From positions 37,697 to 101,696 of the forward strand of contig JAGRPB010000001.1 of NCBI GenBank assembly GCA_020439945.1: a stretch of DNA of 64,000 nt, read 5' to 3'. The stretch comes from Verrucomicrobiia bacterium. GTDB lineage: Bacteria > Verrucomicrobiota > Verrucomicrobiia > Verrucomicrobiales > DEV007. Shown here piece by piece: positions 1 to 9,318 of this stretch. Below the pieces are notes generated by a model. That model was not told where the DNA came from, made no database searches, and saw only the letters and a program-made list of their open reading frames with translations. The position numbers and the translations under genes were made by a program. The first letter of the stretch is position 1; each line of letters starts with the position of its first letter.

Positions 1-1125
1 GATTTGCCGAGCGGGAAACTGGACATCGGCGTTGCCAAGGACCTGAAAGGTGGCTTTGGCATCGTGTTCGAAGGGAAATTGCATCTGACGGATGAGGAAG
101 ACTATCGCTTCTTCCTGGCTTCGGATGACGGGTCCCGACTGATCATCGATGGCGAGGGCATCATCGACAGGGATGGGGTGCATCCGATGGGCAGTCCGAA
201 GGAGGAAATGCTGCGTCTCCAGGAAGGTGTTCACTCGCTGCGGGTCGTGTATTTCGAGAAGAGCGGTCAGCGCGGCCTGTCGCTGGCCATGCGATCGAAG
301 AGTCTCGGCTGGCAGGATCTTTCGGTTCAGACCACCAACAAGAAGGCGCAAAAGGCTCCGCCCAAACCCATTCTCCTGACGCCGAAAAATGGCGAGGCGA
401 TCACGTTCCGCGCCTTTCTCCCGGGAGTGAATCCCCGCAGCATCGCGGTGGGTTATCCCGGTGGCGTCAACCTGGCTTGGGATGCGGACGTGCTGAACCT
501 GTCGCGGGTCTGGCGGGGTGGTTTTCTCAATGTGGCGTCGAACTGGGACGGACGCGGTTCGGGGAGCCAGATTTCCGGTTACGATCAGGCCGAAGCGAGC
601 CACGGTTTTCCCTTCCAACAGCTGGAGAGTCTCGACGAACCGTGGATGACGGTTTCGAAGGCGAGCATCAAATACGAGCGCGACGTGGCCGATCCGCAGA
701 AAGAGATTTCGTTCTATGTGAAGAATCCGGATTACCAGTTTGAAGGCTATCGGCTCGAGCCCGGGAATCGCTTTCCCACGTTCCGGTATCGCTATCACGA
801 TGTGGAGATCGAAGACACCTTTGCCCCGAGCGAGATCGATGGCCGCGAAGCGCTGGTTCGCACGGTGACGTTGCGGGGCAAGGTGCCGGAGAAGACCTAT
901 TTCCGCCTGGCCGATTCGGGTAACCTGGAAAGGAACGATTCAGGTTGGTATGCGATCGAGCCCGCCGTGTGGCTGAAGCTCGACAGCGGTGGAGAGCCGG
1001 TGCTGCGCAATGTGGAGGGAGGCAAGGACCTGGTACTGCCGATCGAGCCGGATACAGAAAAGACCGAGCTGAAAATGACCTACTGGTGGCAGACGAAAAT
1101 CGGCGGGCGGGTGAAACCGGACTGA
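1..1125 (+). CDS. PA14-domain secreted protein, C-terminal part (5' end outside window)
   Basis: The reading frame is open from the first base, so the gene starts upstream of the window. About the first 100 visible residues look like a PA14 domain (strand pattern around FLASDDGSRLIIDGEGIID and VVYFEKSG). The remaining ~250 residues match a beta-rich domain I associate with PVC cytochrome/ThuA-type proteins (AVGYPGGVNLAWDADVL). No CxxCH heme motif lies in the visible part. It ends 34 bp before the propeller dehydrogenase-like gene, in the same direction, so the two are probably cotranscribed and exported together. PA14 assignment is fairly firm; overall function is unknown, with carbohydrate or surface binding being the usual role of PA14. 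Confidence 0.7.
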   Translation, partial: DLPSGKLDIGVAKDLKGGFGIVFEGKLHLTDEEDYRFFLASDDGSRLIIDGEGIIDRDGVHPMGSPKEEMLRLQEGVHSLRVVYFEKSGQRGLSLAMRSKSLGWQDLSVQTTNKKAQKAPPKPILLTPKNGEAITFRAFLPGVNPRSIAVGYPGGVNLAWDADVLNLSRVWRGGFLNVASNWDGRGSGSQISGYDQAEASHGFPFQQLESLDEPWMTVSKASIKYERDVADPQKEISFYVKNPDYQFEGYRLEPGNRFPTFRYRYHDVEIEDTFAPSEIDGREALVRTVTLRGKVPEKTYFRLADSGNLERNDSGWYAIEPAVWLKLDSGGEPVLRNVEGGKDLVLPIEPDTEKTELKMTYWWQTKIGGRVKPD

Positions 1126-1159
1126 TCTGCTGACGGAAACCTGAACTTCTTTGATCGAG

Positions 1160-2665
1160 ATGAAACAGAACCATCCTGAATTACTTGCTCGGCTCTGCGT
1201 GGCGGCGATCGCCGCGGGAACGGGTTCGGTTTTTGCGGCCGACGAAGCACCCAAGGAATCGGATTACTACACCATCACCACCTTCGATGCGCCCGCGGAA
1301 GATGCGGTGATCGAGGGCGGGGCGGTCGAGTTGCTGCCCGACGATCGCATCGCGGTCAGCACGCGCCGGGGACAGATCTGGACGGTGGAGAATGCCTTCG
1401 AGTATCCCGCCAAACCGGCGAAGTGGTCGGTGTTTGCCGAATACCTGCACGAGCCGCTCGGTCTCGCCTGGCGCGATGGCTGGCTCTACGCGGTGCAACG
1501 GCCCGAAGTCACCCGGATGAAAGATTCCGACGGTGATGGTCGCGCCGATGTCTTCGAAACCGTGGCCGACGATTGGGGCATCAGTGGCAACTATCACGAG
1601 TACGCTTTCGGTTCGAAATTCGATCCCCAGGGAAATCTCTACACGGTGCTTTGCCTGACCGGATCCTTCACCTCGGAGGCGCTGTTTCGCGGCTGGGTGC
1701 TGAAGATCACGCCGGACGGAAAAACGGTGCCGATGGCCTCCGGGGTTCGTTCGCCCGGCGGGATCGGATTCAATGCCGAGGGCGATCTTTTCTACACCGA
1801 CAACCAGGGCGCGTGGAACGGATCGAGTTCGTTGAAATGGGTGAAACCGGGAGCCTTCGAGGGCAACCCCAACGGCAACATCTGGTATCCCTACACCGAG
1901 GGCGCCATCGGGGAGCGTCCGGTGAATCCGCCACTGACGGAGGAAGGCAGCCGCACGGTGACCGAACGCGACAACATTCCGGAATATTTGCCGCCCGCGG
2001 TGATATTGCCGCATGGCAAGGTGGGCAATTCGCCGACAGGCATCGTGGCCGATCTCTCGGGGGGCAAGTTCGGTCCCTTCGCCGGCCAGGTGTTTGTTGG
2101 AGAACAAACCCATTCCAAGGTTCACCGGGTTTTTCTTGAACAGGTGAACGGCGTCTATCAGGGCGCGATGTTCCCTTTCATGGAGGGCTTCGATTCCGGA
2201 AATATCGGGCTGCTCCTGACGAAGAGCGGCGCGATGTTTACCAGCGGTTCCAACCGCGGCTGGGGGGCTCGTGGAACGAGGAACTGGAATTTCGAGCGCG
2301 TGAACTGGACCGGGAAGATTCCCTTCGAAATTCACGAGATGCGCGCCCGTCCGGACGGTTTCGAATTGACCTTCACCGAGCCGATCGATCCCGAAACGGC
2401 GGTTGATGCTTCCTTTGAGATGGAAGCCTACACCTACATCTATCAGAAGGCCTATGGCAGTCCCGAGGTCGATCAGGTCACTCCGAAAGTGAGCGTGACC
2501 GGGATCGGTGATGACGGAAAATCACTCGTGCTGAAAGTCGAACCGCTCACCAGGGGGCACGTTCACGAATTGCATGTGAAAGGACTCCGTTCGAAAGACG
2601 GTCTGCCCCTGTTGCATGACGTCGCCTATTACACCCTGAACGAGATTCCGGCTGCCAAGCAGTGA
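1160..2665 (+). CDS. secreted beta-propeller dehydrogenase-like protein (PVC membrane-bound dehydrogenase type)
   Basis: 501 aa. I chose the ATG at 1160 rather than the TTG at 1151 because it gives a clean signal peptide (MKQNHPELLARLCVAAIAAG to about FAADE). The body has repeated propeller blades typical of sorbosone/PQQ-type dehydrogenase relatives in PVC bacteria: LPDDRIAVSTRRGQIWTVE, GLAWRDGWLYAVQRPEVTRM, a Ca-binding-like DSDGDGRAD, FDPQGNLYTVL, and GGIGFNAEGDLFYTDNQG. No CxxCH is present, so electron transfer would need a partner, perhaps the upstream PA14 protein. A C-terminal beta domain (from about residue 395) resembles an Ig-like fold. It probably acts in the periplasm on sugars, but the substrate is not indicated. 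Confidence 0.75.
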   Translation: MKQNHPELLARLCVAAIAAGTGSVFAADEAPKESDYYTITTFDAPAEDAVIEGGAVELLPDDRIAVSTRRGQIWTVENAFEYPAKPAKWSVFAEYLHEPLGLAWRDGWLYAVQRPEVTRMKDSDGDGRADVFETVADDWGISGNYHEYAFGSKFDPQGNLYTVLCLTGSFTSEALFRGWVLKITPDGKTVPMASGVRSPGGIGFNAEGDLFYTDNQGAWNGSSSLKWVKPGAFEGNPNGNIWYPYTEGAIGERPVNPPLTEEGSRTVTERDNIPEYLPPAVILPHGKVGNSPTGIVADLSGGKFGPFAGQVFVGEQTHSKVHRVFLEQVNGVYQGAMFPFMEGFDSGNIGLLLTKSGAMFTSGSNRGWGARGTRNWNFERVNWTGKIPFEIHEMRARPDGFELTFTEPIDPETAVDASFEMEAYTYIYQKAYGSPEVDQVTPKVSVTGIGDDGKSLVLKVEPLTRGHVHELHVKGLRSKDGLPLLHDVAYYTLNEIPAAKQ

Positions 2666-2678
2666 CGGATTTCAACCA

Positions 2679-5600
2679 TCACGGCTGAGGCGTGAGGCCG
2701 AAGAATCCGTGGGTATCAGGGGCGGCGGAATTTCCGGTGACCAGGTCCTGCCTCTGGAAGACGACCCCGTCCACGCGAATCAGCTGTCGGAGATTTCTTC
2801 CGTCTCCATCAACGTAGCGATTCACGAAGGTTCCCGAGATCCAGCCGGTTCTGCGATTGGCGTTCAGGCGGAAGATCCCGTCATCGGGAACGTCATCGGC
2901 AAACACGTTGCGATCATCCCAGTGGAGCGCCTGCCCGGGCACGGTGGGGTCGAAATTGCCCGTCACCTCCGCGGCGACTTCATCGGAGGCGCCGCCGGGA
3001 ATGGGGAGCATCCGTTCACCCGGCACAAAGGCGTAGGCTGATCCCAGGACGGGGACCTCGACCGAGAAACCGTCGGGGTACCAGAGCTGACGTGAATGAG
3101 GGAACCTTTGCCAGTGGGCCGTGCCCTGGAAATCGGCTTCACCGCTGACGGCAAAGACGACGCGTCCGGAGATCTGTCCCAGCCGCCATTGATCGTGGAA
3201 GCTCCAGCCCAGATCGTCGCCCGATCCCTCCAGTCGAGTCGTGAGACTGCGCCGCTGCCGGTCGGCCAGCAGAAGTTGAACATTCACGAGGCCGTTGGGA
3301 CGGATCAGCACCACCGCCACGCCGTCACCGGATGGATACCCGGCTCCGAGATCTTCCATCGCGGGAAGAATCATGGTGAATCGTCCCGTCTGAGAATCGG
3401 TGATGTCGTCACGCCCGGTCGTGTGGATCAGGACGAGTGACAGGATTTCGCCCGATTCGATGTTTTCAAGATCGGCGGTGATGGCCGGAGTCCCACCATC
3501 GGTCAAGGTGACGAAGTGGAGATTGGAAAGGGTATGAGTGAGCGAGAGCGGTCCGCGAAAGAAAGTCACGGTCAGGCTGCCGTCCGTTTCCGCGGTGCCG
3601 CGAAAGCGGCCGAGGGCGCCGCCGATCCTGGCGGTGCCGGTGAAGAGGCCGACCGAGTTGACGAAGAGCGAGATTTCCCCGCCATCAGGTGTCAGGACGA
3701 CGCCACGGAACCAGCCGGAATGGATGGCGGGATCGAAGGTGCCCGTCGGTGTCGAGGAAAGGTCGACCGCCAGATCAGTCAGGGTACTGTCGCCGCCTTC
3801 GACATTCGAAACGTCCGAGTTGGCGAGCCCGTTTCCGGTGAGTTGAATGCCGTAGGGATTGTGATCCCGATCGTTGGACAAAATCGTGAGATTGCCGAGG
3901 GCGACCCCTTCTGCCGCCGGCACGAAACGGATCCGCAGGCAGGACGATTCACCGGGAGCCAGGTAACCGGCGCGGTCGGCGACCAGCGAGAAGCCTTGGC
4001 CGTCGAGTTGGGGAACGTCGGGCAGGAGGAGATTTCCGCCTCCCGTATTGACCAGTTCCACGATTCGTTCACCCACGCCTCCGTCGAGTCCGATATCACC
4101 GAAATCCAGGATGGCTCCGGGAGCCAAGTCCACACCCGAGCCGTTCCGAAGGACCAGGGTCGGAGTGGCGGCGGGTCGCAGGGTGAAATGATCCGTCGCG
4201 CCCGGAAGGAGGGACAGGCCGGCCACGAGACCCTGTTTCTGAAGCGCAACGCCCCGGGTGACAATGCGGCGATTGACCGGTCTGCCGTTCGGGTCGGTGC
4301 CGAGTTGGTTGTGAATGGTGACCACCTGGCCCGTCTGGATCTGGAGCAGAACGCGAAGCCGTTCATCGCCATTGTTGAACGGCAGGAGGCGATTATCAGG
4401 CAACCACGTGACGGGAATCACGCTCGGTGACGGATCGAGAAGCGACGTTCCCGTTTCCCAGATGGCGTTGTCCTCGCCGTTCGCCACCTGGCTGAGAACG
4501 CGCTCGCCGAGTCCCGGCACCTCATAGCGGGAACCGACCGCGTGCAGCGCCAGTTCGAAACCGAGAGGGTATCGGCTGAGGCGGTTGGGTCTGGGCTCGG
4601 CCTCTTTTTTCCAATGAACCGGACCGTCGAGATCGCCGACGTTGTCTTCGTTTCTGAAAATGAGCTGTCCCGCGATGAAGCCGCCGTTTCGCCCGTAAAC
4701 CGGCTGAAACAGATTCCAGATGCCGTCACCATCGAGAAAGGTCGCGTCGGAGACCGGCGTGCCATCGCCGAGCATCAAGGTCGCCAGGATTCGGCCGTTG
4801 GGAAGCACCGTGACCAGGCCGAAGCCGTTGCCACCGGGAACAATTTGCGGGTCGACCGTCGGGTCGGTCGGAAGGACCAGAGTATAGCGACCGGGCTCCA
4901 CGAGACCGCTGGAGTCGGCCGGTGAAGACGAGTGGCTCAGAACAATGTCCAGGTTCTCGTCCCCGACCGCGACCGTTCCCGTGATCGCCGGTGCGCCGCT
5001 GCCGGAGGTGGCGAGTTGCATTTCGAGAGTGGGGGCGGAGCCATTCGCGGCCGGGTTCTCGATTTCCGTAAATTCACCGGTGTCTGAATCGAAAGTGCCA
5101 CGAATCACATAGCGACGCCCGTCGACAAGGAGAGTCACGGTGGCCAAACCCTGGGGAGAAACAAACCCGCGGATTTCCCCGGCAAACCGCGAACCCGGCT
5201 CGGTGATGAGTCCGATGTAGCGTCCCTGATGATCGGGAGTGAAACCGCTGTCGGTGTAGGTCGTACCGGGCGTGCCGGTTCCGGGCAGATCAATCGGTCC
5301 CGGATTATTCGGGGGTGCCGTGGAGGTCCCGGTCAGGCCGGTGGCGTAGGTCCCACTGGCGCCGGGATCGCGAAGTGAGAATCCTCCGCCGTCGGCGGGA
5401 CTCACGAACGAAAGCGTGTGAACCCCGTGGCGGGCGGGGAGGGCAAAGATCATCTCGCCACCACTCCCGCTGTCGAGTTGATCGGTACGGAAAGATTCAA
5501 AGGTGTCGCCATTGGCAAGTCGTTCACCGGGTGCCAGATGATCGGGAAACCAGTAAAAACAGAGCGCGGTTCCGGGCGAAAGCTGGTGTGGTGGGTAGGG

Positions 5601-5954
5601 CAGGTTTCTCAGGATTCCGGTAAACCCGCTGCCCGGTCCCGCGAAACCCTGGTCGCTCGCCTGGACCACGCCGACGATGACGTCGTCGCTGAGACCCACC
5701 GCTTCGCCGACGGCGAGCCGGGTGCCGATGGCGGTCACGTGATTGAGTGGATGGAAACCGTTCCCGGCCCGGTCGGCGACGAGAATGCCCACCGTTCCCT
5801 CCGGCACATCGAGATCGCCGCCGAGGTAGATCTGGATGGTGGGACTGGCTTGCAGGATTCCCGCCGCGAAGCCGAACCACGCAAGACACACGCAAGCCGT
5901 CGCGGAGATCCGGCGTCGCCGCAAGCGTCGGAGGATTGAAGAGGGTAGACTCAT
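2679..5954 (-). CDS. large exported protein with two related modules flanking a choice-of-anchor-D domain
   Basis: 1091 aa with an arginine-rich n-region and hydrophobic core (ISATACVCLAWFGFAAGIL), so exported. Two similar modules, about residues 205-580 and 740-1075, share blocks such as GRYTLVLPTDPTVDP / GRFTMILPAMEDLGAG and PNGRILATLMLGDG / PNGLVNVQLLLADR, indicating internal duplication. Between them (about 605-715) is an Ig-like choice-of-anchor-D domain (ILDFGDIGLDGGVGERIVEL then LTILSNDRDHNPYGIQLTG). No enzyme motif or C-terminal anchor was recognised. It is the last gene of a minus-strand run of exported proteins and has a 42-bp gap to the TIGR02597-like gene upstream. A surface or matrix role is inference. 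Confidence 0.75.
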   Translation of the reverse strand: MSLPSSILRRLRRRRISATACVCLAWFGFAAGILQASPTIQIYLGGDLDVPEGTVGILVADRAGNGFHPLNHVTAIGTRLAVGEAVGLSDDVIVGVVQASDQGFAGPGSGFTGILRNLPYPPHQLSPGTALCFYWFPDHLAPGERLANGDTFESFRTDQLDSGSGGEMIFALPARHGVHTLSFVSPADGGGFSLRDPGASGTYATGLTGTSTAPPNNPGPIDLPGTGTPGTTYTDSGFTPDHQGRYIGLITEPGSRFAGEIRGFVSPQGLATVTLLVDGRRYVIRGTFDSDTGEFTEIENPAANGSAPTLEMQLATSGSGAPAITGTVAVGDENLDIVLSHSSSPADSSGLVEPGRYTLVLPTDPTVDPQIVPGGNGFGLVTVLPNGRILATLMLGDGTPVSDATFLDGDGIWNLFQPVYGRNGGFIAGQLIFRNEDNVGDLDGPVHWKKEAEPRPNRLSRYPLGFELALHAVGSRYEVPGLGERVLSQVANGEDNAIWETGTSLLDPSPSVIPVTWLPDNRLLPFNNGDERLRVLLQIQTGQVVTIHNQLGTDPNGRPVNRRIVTRGVALQKQGLVAGLSLLPGATDHFTLRPAATPTLVLRNGSGVDLAPGAILDFGDIGLDGGVGERIVELVNTGGGNLLLPDVPQLDGQGFSLVADRAGYLAPGESSCLRIRFVPAAEGVALGNLTILSNDRDHNPYGIQLTGNGLANSDVSNVEGGDSTLTDLAVDLSSTPTGTFDPAIHSGWFRGVVLTPDGGEISLFVNSVGLFTGTARIGGALGRFRGTAETDGSLTVTFFRGPLSLTHTLSNLHFVTLTDGGTPAITADLENIESGEILSLVLIHTTGRDDITDSQTGRFTMILPAMEDLGAGYPSGDGVAVVLIRPNGLVNVQLLLADRQRRSLTTRLEGSGDDLGWSFHDQWRLGQISGRVVFAVSGEADFQGTAHWQRFPHSRQLWYPDGFSVEVPVLGSAYAFVPGERMLPIPGGASDEVAAEVTGNFDPTVPGQALHWDDRNVFADDVPDDGIFRLNANRRTGWISGTFVNRYVDGDGRNLRQLIRVDGVVFQRQDLVTGNSAAPDTHGFFGLTPQP

Positions 5955-5996
5955 GGAAGGAAGAGGGTCTGGTGAGCGAGCGGGCCGGAGAAAAAC

Positions 5997-7103
5997 TCAG
6001 AGATTGGGATCCTGGGTCCAGACGGTGGTTTGGTGATTGAGGGTGGGCGCCTTGCGAATCACGAACGATGCGCCGGCGGGCAGGGAATCGCCGGCGGCCG
6101 CCACCGGCGGGCCTGTTTCCTCCACGCGGAACCATTCGCCGCCTTTCACGAAATACGTTGCCGCGGGTTCCGGATCGTGGGTCGGGACCGCGTTGGAGAA
6201 AACCAGCAGCAAATCGCGGCGCTGAGCCGGAGCCAATCCGGGGCTGGGGGCGAACTCTCTCGGCAGGAAATTCAGTTCGCCCAGCGTCGAAGGCAGCGGG
6301 CGACTGAGGCTGAGGTGATGATCGAGCGTGTCGCCCCGGCGGCTTTCGAGGACGACTCCGCTGGGCGAGGCATTCACCAAGGCGGCCGGGCGAAAGATCG
6401 TGGCGTCAGCTCCGTCGGGGTGCCGGATGACCAGCACGGCGTGGGGCGGAATCACGGCATCGTCCGCAGCGGGAATCCCGGCGGCGGCTTCGAACCAACC
6501 GGTGGAGGTGAGAAAGAAGACGCGATCGGGCGAGGCGTTCGGTGCCACGGGCCCGGCCGGGTAGACGAACAATTCGCTGCCTCGCTGCCCCGGCAGCAGA
6601 CCACCGGACGGGTGCAGGGTCGCCTGGGTCGCGACTGGAAACAAGCTGGCGGGAGTCCAGAATGGAACGATGTCGACAGGATCGCCCGCTTCGGCATTCA
6701 GCGGGGGATGGCCTTCGGGAATCTCGATCTCGATTTCCGCGCCAGAGTTTCCGGCGACCGGGAATTGGCGTCCGGCGGCGTTTCCGTTGGAGAAACGAAT
6801 GAAATGCGTTCCCGCCAATGCGTCGGCGTTCCAGCCCGGATCGCCTCCGGCCAGAGTGATCACGAGGCTGCGAGCGTTGGAAGTTCCCGGGGCAACGGCT
6901 GCCGCGTTCCCGCGGAAGGCCACGGAGCGTTCAAAGGGAACCGAGATCACGGTGTCCGCGCTGCCCTGGCAATCAAATTCCTGGAACCCGGCCACGGGAG
7001 AGGCGGCGGTGTCCACCGGTTCCTGTGCCGCGGCTAGCGAGACGAGGAATGGGAAAATTGCGAGCTGATGGGCAAGTTTCATGGCGGGGCGGAAACGGAT
7101 CAT
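5997..7103 (-). CDS. TIGR02597-type exported protein
   Basis: 368 aa. The ATG at 7103 overlaps the stop of the upstream gene as ATGA, suggesting translational coupling; an in-frame ATG at 7082 (MKLAHQLAIFPFLVSLAAAQ) gives a tidier signal peptide and may be the real start. The opening of the mature protein (GFQEFDCQGSADTVISVPF), the repeated beta segments and the closing ASFVIRKAPTLNHQTTVWTQ match the TIGR02597 family, known mainly from Verrucomicrobia and without assigned function. Its presence is one of the strongest lineage clues in the window. It lies between a GspG-like protein and a large repeat protein, which suggests a joint role at the cell surface. Confidence 0.75.
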   Translation of the reverse strand: MIRFRPAMKLAHQLAIFPFLVSLAAAQEPVDTAASPVAGFQEFDCQGSADTVISVPFERSVAFRGNAAAVAPGTSNARSLVITLAGGDPGWNADALAGTHFIRFSNGNAAGRQFPVAGNSGAEIEIEIPEGHPPLNAEAGDPVDIVPFWTPASLFPVATQATLHPSGGLLPGQRGSELFVYPAGPVAPNASPDRVFFLTSTGWFEAAAGIPAADDAVIPPHAVLVIRHPDGADATIFRPAALVNASPSGVVLESRRGDTLDHHLSLSRPLPSTLGELNFLPREFAPSPGLAPAQRRDLLLVFSNAVPTHDPEPAATYFVKGGEWFRVEETGPPVAAAGDSLPAGASFVIRKAPTLNHQTTVWTQDPNL

Positions 7104-7777
7104 TCAAAATTCAGATCGAGACGAACGTCGTCGCCGGTGAAAAGCTGGTGGTCGGGGCCGGCGGAAGTCACATCCATCTCATCGCGACTGACAGGGTGGA
7201 AGAAATAGGGCGTGCCCCACCGATCGAGCAGCTGTCCGCGTTGATTGATGGCCGGATGATCGGGTGGCAGCACGACGAGTCCCCGCGCGTTGCGGCCGGT
7301 GAGACCGGCGACGATTTCTTCGTTTTCGCCACCGAAGGGATTCTCGTGAAACGCGGCCCGGTAGGTGTTGAGAGCGTCCTGAATGAACGCGAGATCGGCT
7401 TCGGGCGAGTGGTCCGCCTGGTTGAGGGTTTCCACGCTCGCGTGGGCGATGGGAGCGTAGGTGGGCTCCGGGATCTCGATGGGTTTTGTCTCACCGTTGC
7501 CGAGATCGATCGACAGTTCCGGTGTGATGATTTCGAGATCGGGATTTGCGTCACCTTTCGGCGGCGTCTGAGTGATGGTCTTTTCCGGTGATTCGAGGTC
7601 CGCAAGGCGAGCCGGTTTTTCGGGAAGGCTCGATTCCTGGTTTTTCGCCGGTAGCGAAGGAGCGACCGGCGCGGATTTTTCCTTCAGATGGGACCAGCCA
7701 AAACCGATGACCACCGCCATGGCCGCGAGGGGCAGGGCGAGCGCCAGTCTGGCTTTGGTCTGGTCGTCCATTTTCAC
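7100..7777 (-). CDS. membrane-anchored protein with GspG-like C-terminal domain
   Basis: 225 aa. An N-terminal hydrophobic segment (LALALPLAAMAVVIGFGW) is followed by a long Pro/Ser/Glu linker to about residue 120. The C-terminal ~80 residues (RGQLLDRWGTPYFFHPVS, then TSAGPDHQLFTGDDV) have the WGxPY and SxGPDxxxGTxDDI-like signature of type II secretion major pseudopilins, but there is no prepilin cleavage site. It therefore looks like a pseudopilin head fused to an uncleaved membrane anchor. A second ATG at 7771 is an alternative start. The stop overlaps the start of the TIGR02597-like gene. Role unknown; structural or minor pilin-like function is an inference. Confidence 0.7.
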   Translation of the reverse strand: MKMDDQTKARLALALPLAAMAVVIGFGWSHLKEKSAPVAPSLPAKNQESSLPEKPARLADLESPEKTITQTPPKGDANPDLEIITPELSIDLGNGETKPIEIPEPTYAPIAHASVETLNQADHSPEADLAFIQDALNTYRAAFHENPFGGENEEIVAGLTGRNARGLVVLPPDHPAINQRGQLLDRWGTPYFFHPVSRDEMDVTSAGPDHQLFTGDDVRLDLNFE

Positions 7778-7787
7778 AGGATTGGAA

Positions 7788-9287
7788 TCAGGCGAAATTG
7801 ATGAAATTGAGATTGGCCGAGGCGACGGAAATCGGATCGTCGAAACGCCCGAGGTTCGGGAAAATGGTTTCCATCGAGTTGGAATCGACGCCGAACCACT
7901 TGCCGATCACGGAGCCGTATTGGTCGACCGATGTCGATGGAATCCAGCGGCCGCGCGTTCCACCGGCGTCGTCATTCCCACCGGGCGAGGTATTGGGATG
8001 ATGACCGAACAGGTTCTTGCCATTGACGGGACCGCCCATCACCACTTTGTGACCGCCCCAACCGTGGTCGGAACCGGATGAATTGGCGTCGTTGCCGTTG
8101 GGCGTGAAGGTCCGGGTGAAATCCGAGCATTCGAAAAGCAGCACGTTGTCGGCGATGCCGAGCGCGTCGATGGAGTCCTGGAAGGCCTTCAGGCCCGTGC
8201 TCAGTTCGTCCATCAGGTTGGCGTGATTCGGCAACTGGGTGGCGTGGGTATCGTAGCCGCCGACCGAGCAGAAAAACACCTGGCGCCGGTTGCCCGAGGC
8301 TTCGCGTCCGGCGATCAAGCGCGCGATCATCTTGAGCTGATCGCCCAGGTTGGTTTGAGCATTGGCAAAGACGGCATCGAAATCCACGCCGGAGGCGTCC
8401 GCCTGGGTCATCGCGGAACCGACGGTACCCTCATAGTCCCGCGCCCGGCGGATGACCTGGGTGTAAGCCTCCTCCTGGAGATTGGTGTGGGAGAAATTCA
8501 TGATCTCCTCGTAGCGGCGGAGACGGTTGCCGGCCCAGTTGTTGATGTAGCTGCCGTCGGGGTTCAGCGCGTTCTGATAGCGATTGTCAGCCGGGCCGTA
8601 TCCCCAGAGCGACGTGGCGCCGTTCTTGTCGACCACGTATTGAATGACTTCGCGCCCGACCTGAAAGCTGTTGATCCCGGTCAGAGAGATCGACATCGAT
8701 ACGGTGCCGTCGGCGTTATAGCCGGCATTCACCAGGTCAGCCAATCTTCCTCCCCAGCCGGTTTCATACGGTTTGTCGGGCACGGAACTCTGCCACTGGA
8801 TCTGCTGGTCGGAGTGGGAGAAAAGCTGGGGCGGGAGTGGCACGTTGCCGCTCAGGTATTCGGTGCGATCGGCGATGGGATAGGTGAGCGTGCCGACATT
8901 CTGGATCACGGCGAGCTTACCGCTGTTGAACAGGCTCGCCATGCCGGTGCAACTCGGATGCAGCCCCCAGGTGTCGCTCTCGTTGTTGGGGTGGATCCGC
9001 GCCAGATCCGAGGACGGAATGGCGAGAACGCCGCGCGCATTCTGGTAGGTGGTGCGTTGGGCTCCGCTGAACGGAATCAGGAGGTTGTTGGAATCATTGC
9101 CCCCGAATAGGAAGAGGCAGACCAACGCCTTGTAATCGGTCAGCCCGCTGGATTGGGCGTTCGCGGCGGCGGTGAAAAGCCGCATCTGCGACAGCGCATT
9201 CACGAGCCCGGCGTAGCCCAGTTGGGCACAGGCCGCCGACCGGAGGAAATTCCGGCGACTGAGGTGATCTTTGTCTCGTTGTCTCAT
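7788..9287 (-). CDS. DUF1501 domain-containing protein, Tat-exported
   Basis: 499 aa. The N-terminus carries a twin-arginine motif (SRRNFLRSAACAQLG, residues 10-24) followed by a hydrophobic stretch, as is usual for DUF1501 proteins. The body has the sulfatase-like fold landmarks of the family: ALVCLFLFGGNDSNNLL, FFCSVGGYDTHATQ and LLFECSDFTRTF with GSDHGWGGH near the C-terminus. DUF1501 proteins in PVC bacteria and other phyla are typically encoded next to DUF1800 proteins, as here (31-bp gap to the DUF1800 gene upstream). The biochemical activity of the family is not established; a periplasmic or surface role is inferred from the signal peptide. Confidence 0.88.
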   Translation of the reverse strand: MRQRDKDHLSRRNFLRSAACAQLGYAGLVNALSQMRLFTAAANAQSSGLTDYKALVCLFLFGGNDSNNLLIPFSGAQRTTYQNARGVLAIPSSDLARIHPNNESDTWGLHPSCTGMASLFNSGKLAVIQNVGTLTYPIADRTEYLSGNVPLPPQLFSHSDQQIQWQSSVPDKPYETGWGGRLADLVNAGYNADGTVSMSISLTGINSFQVGREVIQYVVDKNGATSLWGYGPADNRYQNALNPDGSYINNWAGNRLRRYEEIMNFSHTNLQEEAYTQVIRRARDYEGTVGSAMTQADASGVDFDAVFANAQTNLGDQLKMIARLIAGREASGNRRQVFFCSVGGYDTHATQLPNHANLMDELSTGLKAFQDSIDALGIADNVLLFECSDFTRTFTPNGNDANSSGSDHGWGGHKVVMGGPVNGKNLFGHHPNTSPGGNDDAGGTRGRWIPSTSVDQYGSVIGKWFGVDSNSMETIFPNLGRFDDPISVASANLNFINFA

Positions 9288-9318
9288 CGTGGACGGGATT
9301 CGGTGGGGACGCGGTCGG

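Noticed and set aside
7191..7200. Isolated ACAGGGT in the GspG-like gene (and another near 21653)
   Set aside because: No partner 8-mer at 22-bp spacing and no palindromic arms, so not counted as members of the repeat family.
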